From contig CM049318.1 in assembly GCA_026874595.1 (NCBI GenBank), forward strand, positions 45,488,456 to 45,552,455: DNA of 64,000 bases. The letters run 5' to 3'. Made by a program: the position numbers and the translations under genes. This DNA is from Sipunculus nudus (taxonomy: Eukaryota; Annelida; Sipuncula; Golfingiida; Sipunculidae). Below the pieces are notes generated by a model. It did no database searches. It worked only from the letters and a program-made list of their open reading frames with translations, and was not told the origin of the DNA. Shown here piece by piece: positions 23,244 through 36,447 of this stretch (the stretch's first letter is position 1; each line of letters starts with the position of its first letter).

Positions 23244-24703
23244 GTGTGTGTCACAAGATGGTCACTGTCACAAGATTGTCACATACATGGCATAGACTTT
23301 CCCAAGCAAATTTACAAGCAAGTGTAAAAGGTGTGTGTCACAAGATTGTCACAAACATGGCATAGACTTTCCGAAGCAAGTTTACAAGCAAGTATAAAGG
23401 GTTTGTGTCACAAGATAGTCACTGTCACAAGATTGTCACAAACATGGCATAGACTGTCCCAAGCAAATTTACAAGCAAGTATAAAGGGAGTGTGTCACAA
23501 GATTGTCACTGTCACAAGATTGTCACAAACATTGCACAAACTGTCCCAAGCAAATTTACAAGCAAGCATAAAGGGTGTGTGTCACAAGATTGTCACTGTC
23601 ACAAGATTGTCACAAACATGGCATAGACTTTCCCAAGCAAATTTACAAGCAAGTATAAAGGGTGTGTGTCACAAGATTTTCACTGTCACAAGATTGTCAA
23701 AAACATGGCATAGGCTTTCCCAAGCAAATTTTCAAGCAAGTGTAAAGGGTGTGTGTCACAAGATTGTCACTGTCACAAGATTGTCACAAACATGGCATAG
23801 ACTTTCCCAAGCAAATTTACAAGCAAGTGTAAAGGGTGTGTGTCACAAGATTGTCACTGTCACAAGATTGTCATAAACATGGCATAGACTGTCCCAAGCA
23901 AATTTACAAGCAAGTATAAAGGGAGTGTGTTACAAGATTGTCACTGCCACAAGATTGTCACAAACATTGCACAAACTGTCCCAAGCAAATTTACAAGCAA
24001 GCATAAAGGGTGTGTGTCACAAGATTGTCACTGTCACAAACATGTCGCAAACATGGCACAGACTTTCCCAAGCACATTAACAAGCAAGTATAAAGGGTGT
24101 GTGTCACAAGATTGTCACTGTCACAAGATTGTCACAAACATGGCATAGACTTTCCCAAGCAAATTTACAAGCAAGTATTAAAGGTGTGTGTCACAAGATT
24201 GTCACTGTCACAAGATTGTCACAAACATGGCATAGACTTTCCCAAGCAAATTTACAAGCAAGTATAAAGGGTGTGTGTCACAAGATTTTCACTGTCACAA
24301 GATTGTCAAAAACATGGCATAGGCTTTCCCAAGCAAATTTACAAGCAAATATAAATGGTGTGTCACAAGATTGTCACTGTCACAAGATTGTCACAAACAT
24401 GGCATAGACTGTCCCAAGCAAATTTACAAGCAAGTATAAAGGGAGTGTGTCACGAGATTGTCACTGTCACAAGATTGTCACAAACATTGCACAGACTGTC
24501 CCAAGCAAATTTAGAAGCAAGCATAAAGGGTGTGTGTCACAAGATTGTCACTGTCACAAACATGTCGCAAACATGGCACAGACTTTCCCAAGGAAATTAA
24601 CAAGCAAGTGTAAAGGGTCTGTGAAATAAGATTGTCACTGTCACAAGATTGTCACAAACATGGCATAGGCTTTCCCAAGCAAATTTACAAGCAAGTATAA
24701 AGG
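23244..24703 (+). repeat. HOR block 11, 17 monomers, mosaic
   Basis: The landmark monomer here ends CAAGTGTAAAAGG rather than CAATTATTAAAGG, and it is still followed by a 70-bp monomer at 23,331. The interior is mostly A-type monomers, GATAGTCAC, CATTGCACAAACTG and GATTTTCAC/CATAGGC types. There is no CACAATATTG marker of either class. The GTTTCAAACC monomer is missing: CATAGGC at about 24,320 runs directly into an AAATATAAATGG tail and the GGTGTGTCAC junction. Length is 17 x 87 - 19. Confidence 0.82.
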
Positions 24704-26710
24704 GTGTGTGTCACAAGATGGTCACTGTCACAAGATTGTCACATACATGGCATAGACTTTCCCAAGCAAATTTACAACCAAGTGTAAAAGGTGTGTGTCA
24801 CAAGATTGTCACAAACATGGCATAGACTTTCCGAAGCAAATTTACAAGCAAGTATAAAGGGTGTGTGTCACAAGATAGTCACTGTCACAAGATTGTCACA
24901 AACATGGCATAGACTGTCCCAAGCAAATTTACAAGCAAGTATAAAGGGAGTGTGTCACAAGATTGTCACTGTCACAAGATTGTCACAAACATTGCACAAA
25001 CTGTCCTAAGCAAATTTACAAGCAAGCATAAAGGGTGTGTGTCACAAGATTGTCACTGTCACAAACATGTCGCAAACATGGCACAGACTTTCCCAAGCAC
25101 ATTAACAAGCAAGTATAAAGGGTGTGTGTCACAAGATTGTCACTGTCACAAGATTGTCACAAACATGGCATAGACTTTCCCAAGCAAATTTACAAGCAAG
25201 TATAAAGGGTGTGTGTCACAAGATTTTCACTGTCACAAGATTGTCAAAAACATGGCATAGGCTTTCCCAGGCAAAGTTACAAGCAAGTGTTAAGGGTGTG
25301 TGTCACAAGATTGTCACTGTCACAAGATTGTCACAAACATGGCATAGGCTTACCCAAGCAAATTTACAAGCAAGTGTAAAGGGTGTGTGTCACAAGATTG
25401 TCACTGTCACAAGATTGTCACAAACATGGCATAGACTTTCCGAAGCAAATTTACAAGCAAGTATAAAGGGTGTGTGTCACAAGATAGTCACTGTCACAAG
25501 ATTGTCACAAACATAGCATAGACTGTCCCAAGGAAATTTACAAGCAAGTATAAAGGGAGTGTGTTACAAGATTGTCACTGTCACAAGATTGTCACAAACA
25601 TTGCACAAACTGTCCCAAGCAAATTTACAAGCAAGCATAAAGGGTGTGTGTCACAAGATTGTCACTGTCACAAACATGTCGCAAACATGGCACAGACTTT
25701 CCCAAGCACATTAACAAGCAAGTATAAAGGGTGTGTGTCACAAGATTGTCACTGTCACAAGATTGTCACAAACATGGCATAGACTTTCCCAGGCAAATTT
25801 ACAAGCAAGTATTAAAGGTGTGTGTCACAAGATTGTCATAAACATGGCATAGACTTTCCCAAGCAAATTAACAAGCAAGTATAAAGGGTGTGTGTCACAA
25901 GACTGTCACTGTCACAAGATTGTCACAAACATGGCATAGACTTTCCCAAGCAAATTTACAAGCAAGTATAAAGGGTGTGTGTCACAAGATTTTCACTGTC
26001 ACAAGATTGTCAAAAACATGGCATAGGCTTTCCCAAGCAAATTTACAAGCAAGTGTAAATGTGTGTGTCACAAGATTGTCACTGTCACAAGATTGTCACA
26101 AACATGGCATAGGCTTTCCCAAGCAAATTAACAAGCAAGTATAAAGGGTGTCTGTCATAAGATTGTCACTGTCACAAGATTGTCACAAACATGGCATAGA
26201 CTTTCCCAAGCAATTTTACAAGCAAGTGTTAAGGGTGTGTGTCACAAGATTGACAAGATTATAAGCAAGCATAAAGGGTGTGTGTCACAAGATTGTCACT
26301 GTCACAAACATGTCGCAAACTTGGCAGAGACTTTCCCAAGCAAATTTACAAGCAAATATAAAGATTGTGTGTCACAAGATTGTCACTGTCACAAGATTGT
26401 TTCAAACCTTGCATAGTCTTTCCCATGCAAATTTACAAGCAAATATAAATGGTGTGTCACAAGATTGTCACTGTCACAAGATTGTCACAAACATTGCATA
26501 GACTGTCCCAAGCAAATTTACAAGCAAGTATAAAGGGATTGTGTCACAAGATTGTCACTGTCACAAACATGTCGCAAACATGGCACAGACTTTCCTAAGC
26601 AAATTAACAAGCAAGTATAAAGGGTGTGTGTCATAAGATTATCACTGTCACAAGATTGTCACAAACATGGCATAGACTTTCCCAAGCAAATTTACAAGCA
26701 AGAATAAAGG
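24704..26710 (+). repeat. HOR block 12, 24 monomers, mosaic with a 43-bp truncated monomer
   Basis: Length is 24 x 87 - 81. The corrections are two 70-bp monomers (24,791 and 25,818), a 44-bp deletion at 26,235, the GGTGTGTCAC junction near 26,453, and a 1-bp loss in TAAATGTGTGTG at about 26,058. Class I-type monomers (GATTTTCAC with CATAGGC, GTGTTAAGGG tail) dominate the second half. The deletion removed the CACAATATTG marker region. Confidence 0.83.
26235..26277 (+). repeat. 43-bp truncated fusion monomer
   Basis: GATTGACAAGATTATAAGC joins the head of the GATTGACACTG monomer to the tail of a TTATAAGCAAGC monomer. About half a unit is lost, and with it the run of monomers that normally lies between these two types. 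It is the only large break of the 87-bp phase that I found in the window. Confidence 0.88.
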
Positions 26711-27128
26711 GTGTGTGTCACAAGATGGTCACTGTCACAAGATTGTCACATACATGGCATAGACTTTCCCAAGCAAATTTACAAGCAATTATTAAAGGTA
26801 TGTGTCACAAGATTGTCACAAACATGGCATAGACTTTCCGAAGCAAATTTACAAGCAAGTATAAAGGGTGTGTGTTACAAGATTGTCACTGTCACATGAT
26901 TGTCACAAACATGGCATAGACTTTCCTAAGCAAATTTACAAGCAAGTATAAAAGGTGTGTGTCACAAGATTGTCCCTGTCACAAGATTGTCACAAACAAG
27001 GAACTGACTGTCCAAAGCAAATTTACAAGCAAGTATAAAGGGTGTGTGTTACAAGATTGTCACTGTCACAAACATGTCGCAAACATCGCACAGACTTTCC
27101 CAAGCAAATTAACAAGCAAGTATAAAGG
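26711..27128 (+). repeat. HOR block 13, 5 monomers (very short)
   Basis: Only five monomers lie between two landmark pairs (5 x 87 - 17). A CATGTCGC monomer near 27,070 with the private variant CAAACATCGCACAG runs straight into the next landmark. Most of a normal HOR is absent, as expected after unequal exchange between two landmark regions. It also has CAAGGAACTG instead of CATGGAACTG near 26,998. Confidence 0.83.
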
Positions 27129-29380
27129 GTGTGTGTCACAAGATGGTCACTGTCACAAGATTGTCACATACATGGCATAGACTTTCCCAAGGAAATTTAC
27201 AAGCAATTATTAAAGGTATGTGTCACAAGATTGTCACAAACATGGCATAGACTTTCCGAAGCAAATTTACAAGCAAGTATAAAGGGTGTGTGTCACAAGA
27301 TTGTCACTGTCACATGATTGTCGCAAACTTGGCAGAGACCTTCCCAAGCAAATTTACAAGCAAATATAAATGGTGTGTGTCACAAGATTGTCACTGTTAC
27401 AAGATTGTCACAAACATGGCATAGACTGTCCCAAGCAAATTTACAAGCAAGCATAAAAGGAGTGTGTCACAAGATTGTCACTGTCACAAGATTGTCACAA
27501 ACATTGCACAGACTTTCCCAAGCAAATTTAGAAGCAAGCATAAAGGGTGTGTGTCACAAGATTGTCACTGTCACAAACATGTCGCAAACATGGCACAGAC
27601 TTTCCCAAGCAAATTAACAAGCAAGTATAAAGGGTGTGTGTCACAAGACTGTCACTGTCACAAGATTGTCACAAACATGGCATAGACTTTCCCAAGCAAA
27701 TTTACAAGCAAGTATAAAGGGTGTGTGTCACAAGATTTTCACTGTCACAAGATTGTCAAAAACATGGCATAGGCTTTCCCAAGCAAATTTACAAGCAAGT
27801 GTAAATGTGTGTGTCACAAGATTGTCACTGTCACAAGATTGTCACAAACATGGCATAGGCTTTCCCAAGCAAATTAACAAGCAAGTATAAAGGGTGTGTG
27901 TCACAAGACTGTCACTGTCACAAGATTGTCACAAACATGGCATAGACTTTCCCAAGCAATTTTACAAGCAAGTGTTAAGGGTGTGTGTCACAAGATTGAC
28001 ACTGTCACACGATTGTTTCAAACCTTGCACAGACTTTCCCAAGCAAATTTACAAGCAAGTGTAAAGGGTGTGTGTCACAAGATTGTCATTGTCACAGGAT
28101 TGTCACAAACATGGCATAGACTTTCCCAAGCAAATTTACAAGCAAGTATAAAGGGTGTGTGTCACAAGATTTTCACTGTCACAAGATTGTCAAAAACATG
28201 GCATAGGCTTTCCCAAGCAAATTTACAAGCAAGTGTAAATGTGTGTGTCACAAGATTGTCACTGTCACAAGATTGTCACAAACATGGCATAGGCTTTCCC
28301 AAGCAAATTAACAAGCAAGTATAAAGGGTGTGTGTCATAAGATTGTCACTGTCACAAGATTGTCACAAACATGGCATAGACTTTCCCAAGCAATTTTACA
28401 AGCAAGTGTAAAGGGTGTGTGTCACAAGATTGACACTGTCACACGATTGTTTCAAACCTTGCACAGACTTTCCCAAGCAAATTTACAAGCAAGTGTAAAG
28501 GGTGTGTGTCACAAGATTGTCATTGTCACAGGATTGTCACAAACATGGCATAGACTTTCCCAAGCAAATTTACAAGCAAGTATAAAAGGTGTGTGTCACA
28601 AGATTGTCACTGTCACAAGATTGTCACAAACATGGAACTGACCGTCCCAAGCAGTTTTACAAGCTAGTGTAAAGGGTGTGTGTCACAAGATTGTCATTGT
28701 CACAGGATTGTCACAAACATGGCATAGACTTTCCTAAGCAAATTTACGAGCAAGTATAAAAGGTGTGTGTCACAATATTGTCACTGTCACAAGATTGTCA
28801 CAAGATTATCACAAACATGGAACTGACTGTCCCAAGCAAATTTATAAGCAAGCATAAAGGGTGTGTGTCACAAGATTGTCACTGTCACAAACATGTCGCA
28901 AACTTGGCAGAGACTTTCCCAAGCAAATTTACAAGCAAATATAAAGATTGTGTGTCACAAGATTGTCACTGTCACAAGATTGTTTCAAACCTTGCATAGT
29001 CTTTCCCATGCAAATTTACAAGCAAATATAAATGGTGTGTCACAAGATTGTCACTGTCACAAGATTGTCACAAACATGGCATAGACTGTCCCAAGCAAAT
29101 TTACAAGCAAGTATAAAGGGATTGTGTCACAAGATTGTCACTGTCACAAGATTGTCACAAACATTGCACAGACTGTCCCAAGCAAATTTAGAAGCAAGCA
29201 TAAAGGGTGTGTGTCACAAGATTGTCACTGTCACAAACATGTCGCAAACATGGCACAGACTTTCCTAAGCAAATTAACAAGCAAGTATAAAGGGTGTGTG
29301 TCATAAGATTATCACTGTCACAAGATTGTCACAAACATGGCATAGACTTTCCCAAGCAAATTTACAAGCAAGAATAAAGG
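27129..29380 (+). repeat. HOR block 14, 26 monomers, class I (copy 1 of 5,520-bp duplication)
   Basis: The landmark monomer has the rare variant CCAAGGAAATTT. The 70-bp monomer is followed by a fused monomer CATGATTGTCGCAAACTTGG (about 27,311-27,330), which joins the head of one type to the tail of the CATGTCGC type. A three-to-four monomer group with GATTTTCAC, TAAATGTGTGTG (1 bp short) and CAATTTTACAAG occurs twice inside the block (27,720 and 28,160). Length is 26 x 87 - 10, with one 98-bp monomer at 28,763. Confidence 0.87.
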
Positions 29381-30927
29381 GTGTGTGTCACAAGATGGTC
29401 ACTGTCACAAGATTGTCACATACATGGCATAGACTTTCCCAAGCAAATTTACAAGCAATTATTAAAGGTATGTGTCACAAGATTGTCACAAACATGGCAT
29501 AGACTTTCCGAAGCAAATTTACAAGCAAGTATAAAGGGTGTGTGTCACAAGATTGTCACTGTCACATGATTGTCGCAAAGATGGCATAGACTTTCCTAAG
29601 CAAATTTACAAGCAAGTATAAAAGGTGTGTGTCACAAGATTGTCCCTGTCACAAGATTGTCACAAACATGGAACTGACTGTCCAAAGCAAATTTACAAGC
29701 AAGTATAAAGGGTGTGTGTTACAAGATTGTCACTGTCACAAACATGTCGCAAACTTGGCAGAGACCTTCCCAAGCAAATTTACAAGCAAATATAAATGGT
29801 GTGTGTCACAAGATTGTCACTGTTACAAGATTGTCACAAACATGGCATAGACTGTCCCAAGCAAATTTACAAGCAAGTATAAAAGGAGTGTGTCACAAGA
29901 TTGTCACTGTCACAAGATTGTCACAAACATTGCACAGACTTTCCCAAGCAAATTTAGAAGCAAGCATAAAGGGTGTGTGTCACAAGATTGTCACTGTCAC
30001 AAACATGTCGCAAACATGGCACAGACTTTCCCAAGCAAATTAACAAGCAAGTATAAAGGGTGTGTGTCACAAGATTGTCACTGTCACAAGATTGTCACAA
30101 ACATGGAACTGACTGTCCCAAGCAAATTTATAAGCAAGCATAAAGGGTGTGTGTCACAAGATTGTCACTGTCACAAGATTGTCACAAACATGGCATAGAC
30201 TTTCCCAAGCAAATTTACAAGCAAGAGTAAAGGGTGTGTGTCACAAGATTGTCACTGTCAAAAGATTGTCACAAACATGGCATAGACTTTCCAAAGCAAA
30301 TTTACGAGCAAGTATTAAAGGTGTGTGTCACAATATTGTCACTGTCACAAGATTGTCACAAACATGGAACTGACTGTCCCAGGCAAATTTATAAGCAAGC
30401 ATAAAGGGTGTGTGTCACAAGATTGTCACTGTCACAAACATGTCGCAAACTTGGCAGAGACTTTCCCAAGCAAATTTACAAGCAAATATAAAGGTTGTGT
30501 GTCACAAGATTGTCACTGTCACAAGATTGTTTCAAACCTTGCACAGACTTTCCCATGCAAATTTACAAGCAAATATAAAAGGTGTGTCACAAGATTGTCA
30601 CTGTCACAAGATTGTCACAAACATGGCATAGACTGTCCCAAGCAAATTTACAAGCAAGTATAAAGGGATTGTGTCACAAGATTGTCACTGTCACAAGATT
30701 GTCACAAACATTGTACAGACTGTCCCAAGCAAATTTAGAATCAAGCATAAAGGGTGTGTGTCACAAGATTGTCACTGTCACAAACATGTCGCAAACATGA
30801 CACAGACTTTCCTAAGCAAATTAACAAGCAAGTATAAAGGGTACGTGTCATAAGATTGTCACTGTCACAAGATTGTCACAAACATGGCATAGACTTTCCC
30901 AAGCAAATTTACAAGCAAGTATAAAGG
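29381..30927 (+). repeat. HOR block 15, 18 monomers, class II core
   Basis: Length is 18 x 87 - 19. The block passes from GTCGCAAAGATGG (about 29,573) through the CATGTCGC monomers to a class II core with AAGAGTAAAGGG (30,225), CTGTCAAAAG (30,257), TTTACGAGC (30,301) and CACAATATTG without insertion (30,330). It has the private variants CATTGTACAGAC (about 30,709) and TTAGAATCAAGC (about 30,735). Confidence 0.87.
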
Positions 30928-32648
30928 GTGTGTGTCACAAGATGGTCACTGTCACAAGATTGTCACATACATGGCATAGACTTTCCCAAGCAAATTTACA
31001 AGCAATTATTAAAGGTATGTGTCACAAGATTGTCACAAACATGGCATAGACTTTCCCAAGCAAATTTACAAGCAAGTATAAAGGGTGTGTGTCAGAAGAT
31101 TGTCACTGTCACATGATTGTCACAAACATGGCATAGACTTTCCAAAGCAAATTTACAAGCAAGTATAAAAGGTGTGTGTCACAAGATTGTCCCTGTCACA
31201 AGATTGTCACAAACATGGAACTGACTGTCCAAAGCAAATTTACAAGCAAGCAAAAAGGGTGTGTGTTACAAGATTGTCACTGTCACAAACATGTCGCAAA
31301 CTTGGCAGAGACCTTCCCAAGCAAATTTACAAGCAAATATAAATGGTGTGTGTCACAAGATTGTCACTGTCACAAGATTGTCATAAACATGGCATAAACT
31401 GTCCCAAGCAAATTTACAAGCAAGTATAAAGGGAGTGTGTCACAGGATTGTCACTGTCACAAGATTGTCACAAACATTGCACAGACTGTCCCAAGCAAAT
31501 TTAGAAGAAAACATAAAGGGTGTGTGTCACAAGATTGTCACTGTCACAAACAGGTCGCAAACATGGCACAGACTTTCCCAAGCAAATTAACAAGCAAGTA
31601 TAAAGGGTGTGTGTCACAAGATTGTCACTGTCACAAGATTGTCACAAACATGGCATAGACTTTCCCAAGCAAATGTACAAGCAAGTGTAAAGGGTGTGTG
31701 TCACAAGATTGTCACTGTCACAAGATTATCACAAACATGGCATAGACTTTCCGAAGCAAATTTACAAGCAAGTATAAAGGGTGTGTGTCACAAGATTGTC
31801 ACTGTCACAAGATTGTCACAAACATGGCATAGACTTTCCCAAGCAAATTTACAAGCAAGAGTAAAGGGTGTGTGTCACAAGATTGTCACTGTCAAAAGAT
31901 TGTCAAAAACATGGCATAGACTTTCCTAAGCAAATTTACGAGCAAGTATAAAAGGTGTGTGTCACAATATTGTCACTGTCACAAGATTGTCACAAACATG
32001 GAACTGACTGTCCCAGGCAAATTTATAAGCAAGCATAAAGGGTGTGTGTCACAAGATTGTCACTGTCACAAACATGTCGCAAACTTGGCAGAGACTTTCC
32101 CAAGCAAATTTACAAGCAAATATAAAGGTTGTGTGTCACAAGATTGTCACTGTCACAAGATTGTTTCAAACCTTGCACAGACTTTCCCATGCAAATTTAC
32201 AAGCAAATATAAAAGGTGTGTCACAAGATTGTCACTGTCACAAGATTGTCACAAACATGGCATAGACTGTCCCAAGCAAATTTTCAAGCAAGTATAAAGG
32301 GATTGTGTCACAAGATTGTCACTGTCACAAGATTGTCACAAACATTGCACAGACTGTCCCAAGCAAATTTAGAAGCAAGCATAAAGGGTGTGTGTCACAA
32401 GATTGTCACTGTCACAAACATGTCGCAAACATGACAAAGACTTTCCTAAGCAAATTAACAAGCAAGTATAAAGGGTACGTGTCATAAGATTGTCACTGTC
32501 ACAAGATTGTCACAAACATGGCATAGACTTTCCCAAGCAAATTTACAAGCAAGTATAAAGGGTGCGTGTCACAAGATGGTCACTGTCACAAGATTGTCAC
32601 AAACATGGCATAGACTTTCCCAAGCAAATTTACAAGCAAGTATAAAGG
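30928..32648 (+). repeat. HOR block 16, 20 monomers, class II core
   Basis: Length is 20 x 87 - 19. Private markers are GTCAGAAGATTG (about 31,092), CAAGCAAAAAGGG (about 31,247), CACAGGATTGTCAC (about 31,441) and ATTTTCAAGC (about 32,280). Near its end a landmark-like GATGGTCAC monomer (32,565) with normal CAAACATGG is followed by a full A tail. The true landmark follows one monomer later. Confidence 0.87.
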
Positions 32649-34900
32649 GTGTGTGTCACAAGATGGTCACTGTCACAAGATTGTCACATACATGGCATAG
32701 ACTTTCCCAAGGAAATTTACAAGCAATTATTAAAGGTATGTGTCACAAGATTGTCACAAACATGGCATAGACTTTCCGAAGCAAATTTACAAGCAAGTAT
32801 AAAGGGTGTGTGTCACAAGATTGTCACTGTCACATGATTGTCGCAAACTTGGCAGAGACCTTCCCAAGCAAATTTACAAGCAAATATAAATGGTGTGTGT
32901 CACAAGATTGTCACTGTTACAAGATTGTCACAAACATGGCATAGACTGTCCCAAGCAAATTTACAAGCAAGTATAAAAGGAGTGTGTCACAAGATTGTCA
33001 CTGTCACAAGATTGTCACAAACATTGCACAGACTTTCCCAAGCAAATTTAGAAGCAAGCATAAAGGGTGTGTGTCACAAGATTGTCACTGTCACAAACAT
33101 GTCGCAAACATGGCACAGACTTTCCCAAGCAAATTAACAAGCAAGTATAAAGGGTGTGTGTCACAAGACTGTCACTGTCACAAGATTGTCACAAACATGG
33201 CATAGACTTTCCCAAGCAAATTTACAAGCAAGTATAAAGGGTGTGTGTCACAAGATTTTCACTGTCACAAGATTGTCAAAAACATGGCATAGGCTTTCCC
33301 AAGCAAATTTACAAGCAAGTGTAAATGTGTGTGTCACAAGATTGTCACTGTCACAAGATTGTCACAAACATGGCATAGGCTTTCCCAAGCAAATTAACAA
33401 GCAAGTATAAAGGGTGTGTGTCATAAGATTGTCACTGTCACAAGATTGTCACAAACATGGCATAGACTTTCCCAAGCAATTTTACAAGCAAGTGTTAAGG
33501 GTGTGTGTCACAAGATTGACACTGTCACACGATTGTTTCAAACCTTGCACAGACTTTCCCAAGCAAATTTACAAGCAAGTGTAAAGGGTGTGTGTCACAA
33601 GATTGTCATTGTCACAGGATTGTCACAAACATGGCATAGACTTTCCCAAGCAAATTTACAAGCAAGTATAAAGGGTGTGTGTCACAAGATTTTCACTGTC
33701 ACAAGATTGTCAAAAACATGGCATAGGCTTTCCCAAGCAAATTTACAAGCAAGTGTAAATGTGTGTGTCACAAGATTGTCACTGTCACAAGATTGTCACA
33801 AACATGGCATAGGCTTTCCCAAGCAAATTAACAAGCAAGTATAAAGGGTGTGTGTCATAAGATTGTCACTGTCACAAGATTGTCACAAACATGGCATAGA
33901 CTTTCCCAAGCAATTTTACAAGCAAGTGTAAAGGGTGTGTGTCACAAGATTGACACTGTCACACGATTGTTTCAAACCTTGCACAGACTTTCCCAAGCAA
34001 ATTTACAAGCAAGTGTAAAGGGTGTGTGTCACAAGATTGTCATTGTCACAGGATTGTCACAAACATGGCATAGACTTTCCCAAGCAAATTTACAAGCAAG
34101 TATAAAAGGTGTGTGTCACAAGATTGTCACTGTCACAAGATTGTCACAAACATGGAACTGACCGTCCCAAGCAGTTTTACAAGCTAGTGTAAAGGGTGTG
34201 TGTCACAAGATTGTCATTGTCACAGGATTGTCACAAACATGGCATAGACTTTCCTAAGCAAATTTACGAGCAAGTATAAAAGGTGTGTGTCACAATATTG
34301 TCACTGTCACAAGATTGTCACAAGATTATCACAAACATGGAACTGACTGTCCCAAGCAAATTTATAAGCAAGCATAAAGGGTGTGTGTCACAAGATTGTC
34401 ACTGTCACAAACATGTCGCAAACTTGGCAGAGACTTTCCCAAGCAAATTTACAAGCAAATATAAAGATTGTGTGTCACAAGATTGTCACTGTCACAAGAT
34501 TGTTTCAAACCTTGCATAGTCTTTCCCATGCAAATTTACAAGCAAATATAAATGGTGTGTCACAAGATTGTCACTGTCACAAGATTGTCACAAACATGGC
34601 ATAGACTGTCCCAAGCAAATTTACAAGCAAGTATAAAGGGATTGTGTCACAAGATTGTCACTGTCACAAGATTGTCACAAACATTGCACAGACTGTCCCA
34701 AGCAAATTTAGAAGCAAGCATAAAGGGTGTGTGTCACAAGATTGTCACTGTCACAAACATGTCGCAAACATGGCACAGACTTTCCTAAGCAAATTAACAA
34801 GCAAGTATAAAGGGTGTGTGTCATAAGATTATCACTGTCACAAGATTGTCACAAACATGGCATAGACTTTCCCAAGCAAATTTACAAGCAAGAATAAAGG
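32649..34900 (+). repeat. HOR block 17, 26 monomers (copy 2 of block 14)
   Basis: Same monomer order and length as the block 5,520 bp upstream, including the CCAAGGAAATTT variant and the CATGATTGTCGC fusion monomer. Differences I saw: CAAGTATAAAAGG for CAAGCATAAAAGG near 32,970, and GTCATAAGATTG for GTCACAAGACTG near 33,420. Confidence 0.9.
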
Positions 34901-36447
34901 GTGTGTGTCACAAGATGGTCACTGTCACAAGATTGTCACATACATGGCATAGACTTTCCCAAGCAAATTTACAAGCAATTATTAAAGGTATGTGTCACAA
35001 GATTGTCACAAACATGGCATAGACTTTCCGAAGCAAATTTACAAGCAAGTATAAAGGGTGTGTGTCACAAGATTGTCACTGTCACATGATTGTCGCAAAG
35101 ATGGCATAGACTTTCCTAAGCAAATTTACAAGCAAGTATAAAAGGTGTGTGTCACAAGATTGTCCCTGTCACAAGATTGTCACAAACATGGAACTGACTG
35201 TCCAAAGCAAATTTACAAGCAAGTATAAAGGGTGTGTGTTACAAGATTGTCACTGTCACAAACATGTCGCAAACTTGGCAGAGACCTTCCCAAGCAAATT
35301 TACAAGCAAATATAAATGGTGTGTGTCACAAGATTGTCACTGTTACAAGATTGTCACAAACATGGCATAGACTGTCCCAAGCAAATTTACAAGCAAGTAT
35401 AAAAGGAGTGTGTCACAAGATTGTCACTGTCACAAGATTGTCACAAACATTGCACAGACTTTCCCAAGCAAATTTAGAAGCAAGCATAAAGGGTGTGTGT
35501 CACAAGATTGTCACTGTCACAAACATGTCGCAAACATGGCACAGACTTTCCCAAGCAAATTAACAAGCAAGTATAAAGGGTGTGTGTCACAAGATTGTCA
35601 CTGTCACAAGATTGTCACAAACATGGAACTGACTGTCCCAAGCAAATTTATAAGCAAGCATAAAGGGTGTGTGTCACAAGATTGTCACTGTCACAAGATT
35701 GTCACAAACATGGCATAGACTTTCCCAAGCAAATTTACAAGCAAGAGTAAAGGGTGTGTGTCACAAGATTGTCACTGTCAAAAGATTGTCACAAACATGG
35801 CATAGACTTTCCAAAGCAAATTTACGAGCAAGTATTAAAGGTGTGTGTCACAATATTGTCACTGTCACAAGATTGTCACAAACATGGAACTGACTGTCCC
35901 AGGCAAATTTATAAGCAGGCATAAAGGGTGTGTGTCACAAGATTGTCACTGTCACAAACATGTCGCAAACTTGGCAGAGACTTTCCCAAGCAAATTTACA
36001 AGCAAATATAAAGGTTGTGTGTCACAAGATTGTCACTGTCACAAGATTGTTTCAAACCTTGCACAGACTTTCCCATGCAAATTTACAAGCAAATATAAAA
36101 GGTGTGTCACAAGATTGTCACTGTCACAAGATTGTCACAAACATGGCATAGACTGTCCCAAGCAAATTTACAAGCAAGTATAAAGGGATTGTGTCACAAG
36201 ATTGTCACTGTCACAAGATTGTCACAAACATTGTACAGACTGTCCCAAGCAAATTTAGAATCAAGCATAAAGGGTGTGTGTCACAAGATTGTCACTGTCA
36301 CAAACATGTCGCAAACATGACACAGACTTTCCTAAGCAAATTAACAAGCAAGTATAAAGGGTACGTGTCATAAGATTGTCACTGTCACAAGATTGTCACA
36401 AACATGGCATAGACTTTCCCAAGCAAATTTACAAGCAAGTATAAAGG
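34901..36447 (+). repeat. HOR block 18, 18 monomers (copy 2 of block 15)
   Basis: Offset 5,520 from block 15 throughout, with the same private CATTGTACAGAC and TTAGAATCAAGC variants. I saw one difference, AAGCAGGCAT for AAGCAAGCAT near 35,917. Confidence 0.9.

Larger units (their letters stand above)
27112..32631 (+). repeat. 5,520-bp tandem duplication, copy 1
   Basis: Three HOR blocks (26 + 18 + 20 monomers) repeated as one unit. The left edge is set by TTAACAAGC at 27,109-27,117 against TTTACAAGC at the equivalent place before copy 2. By eye I found only about half a dozen single-base differences from copy 2. Confidence 0.92.
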
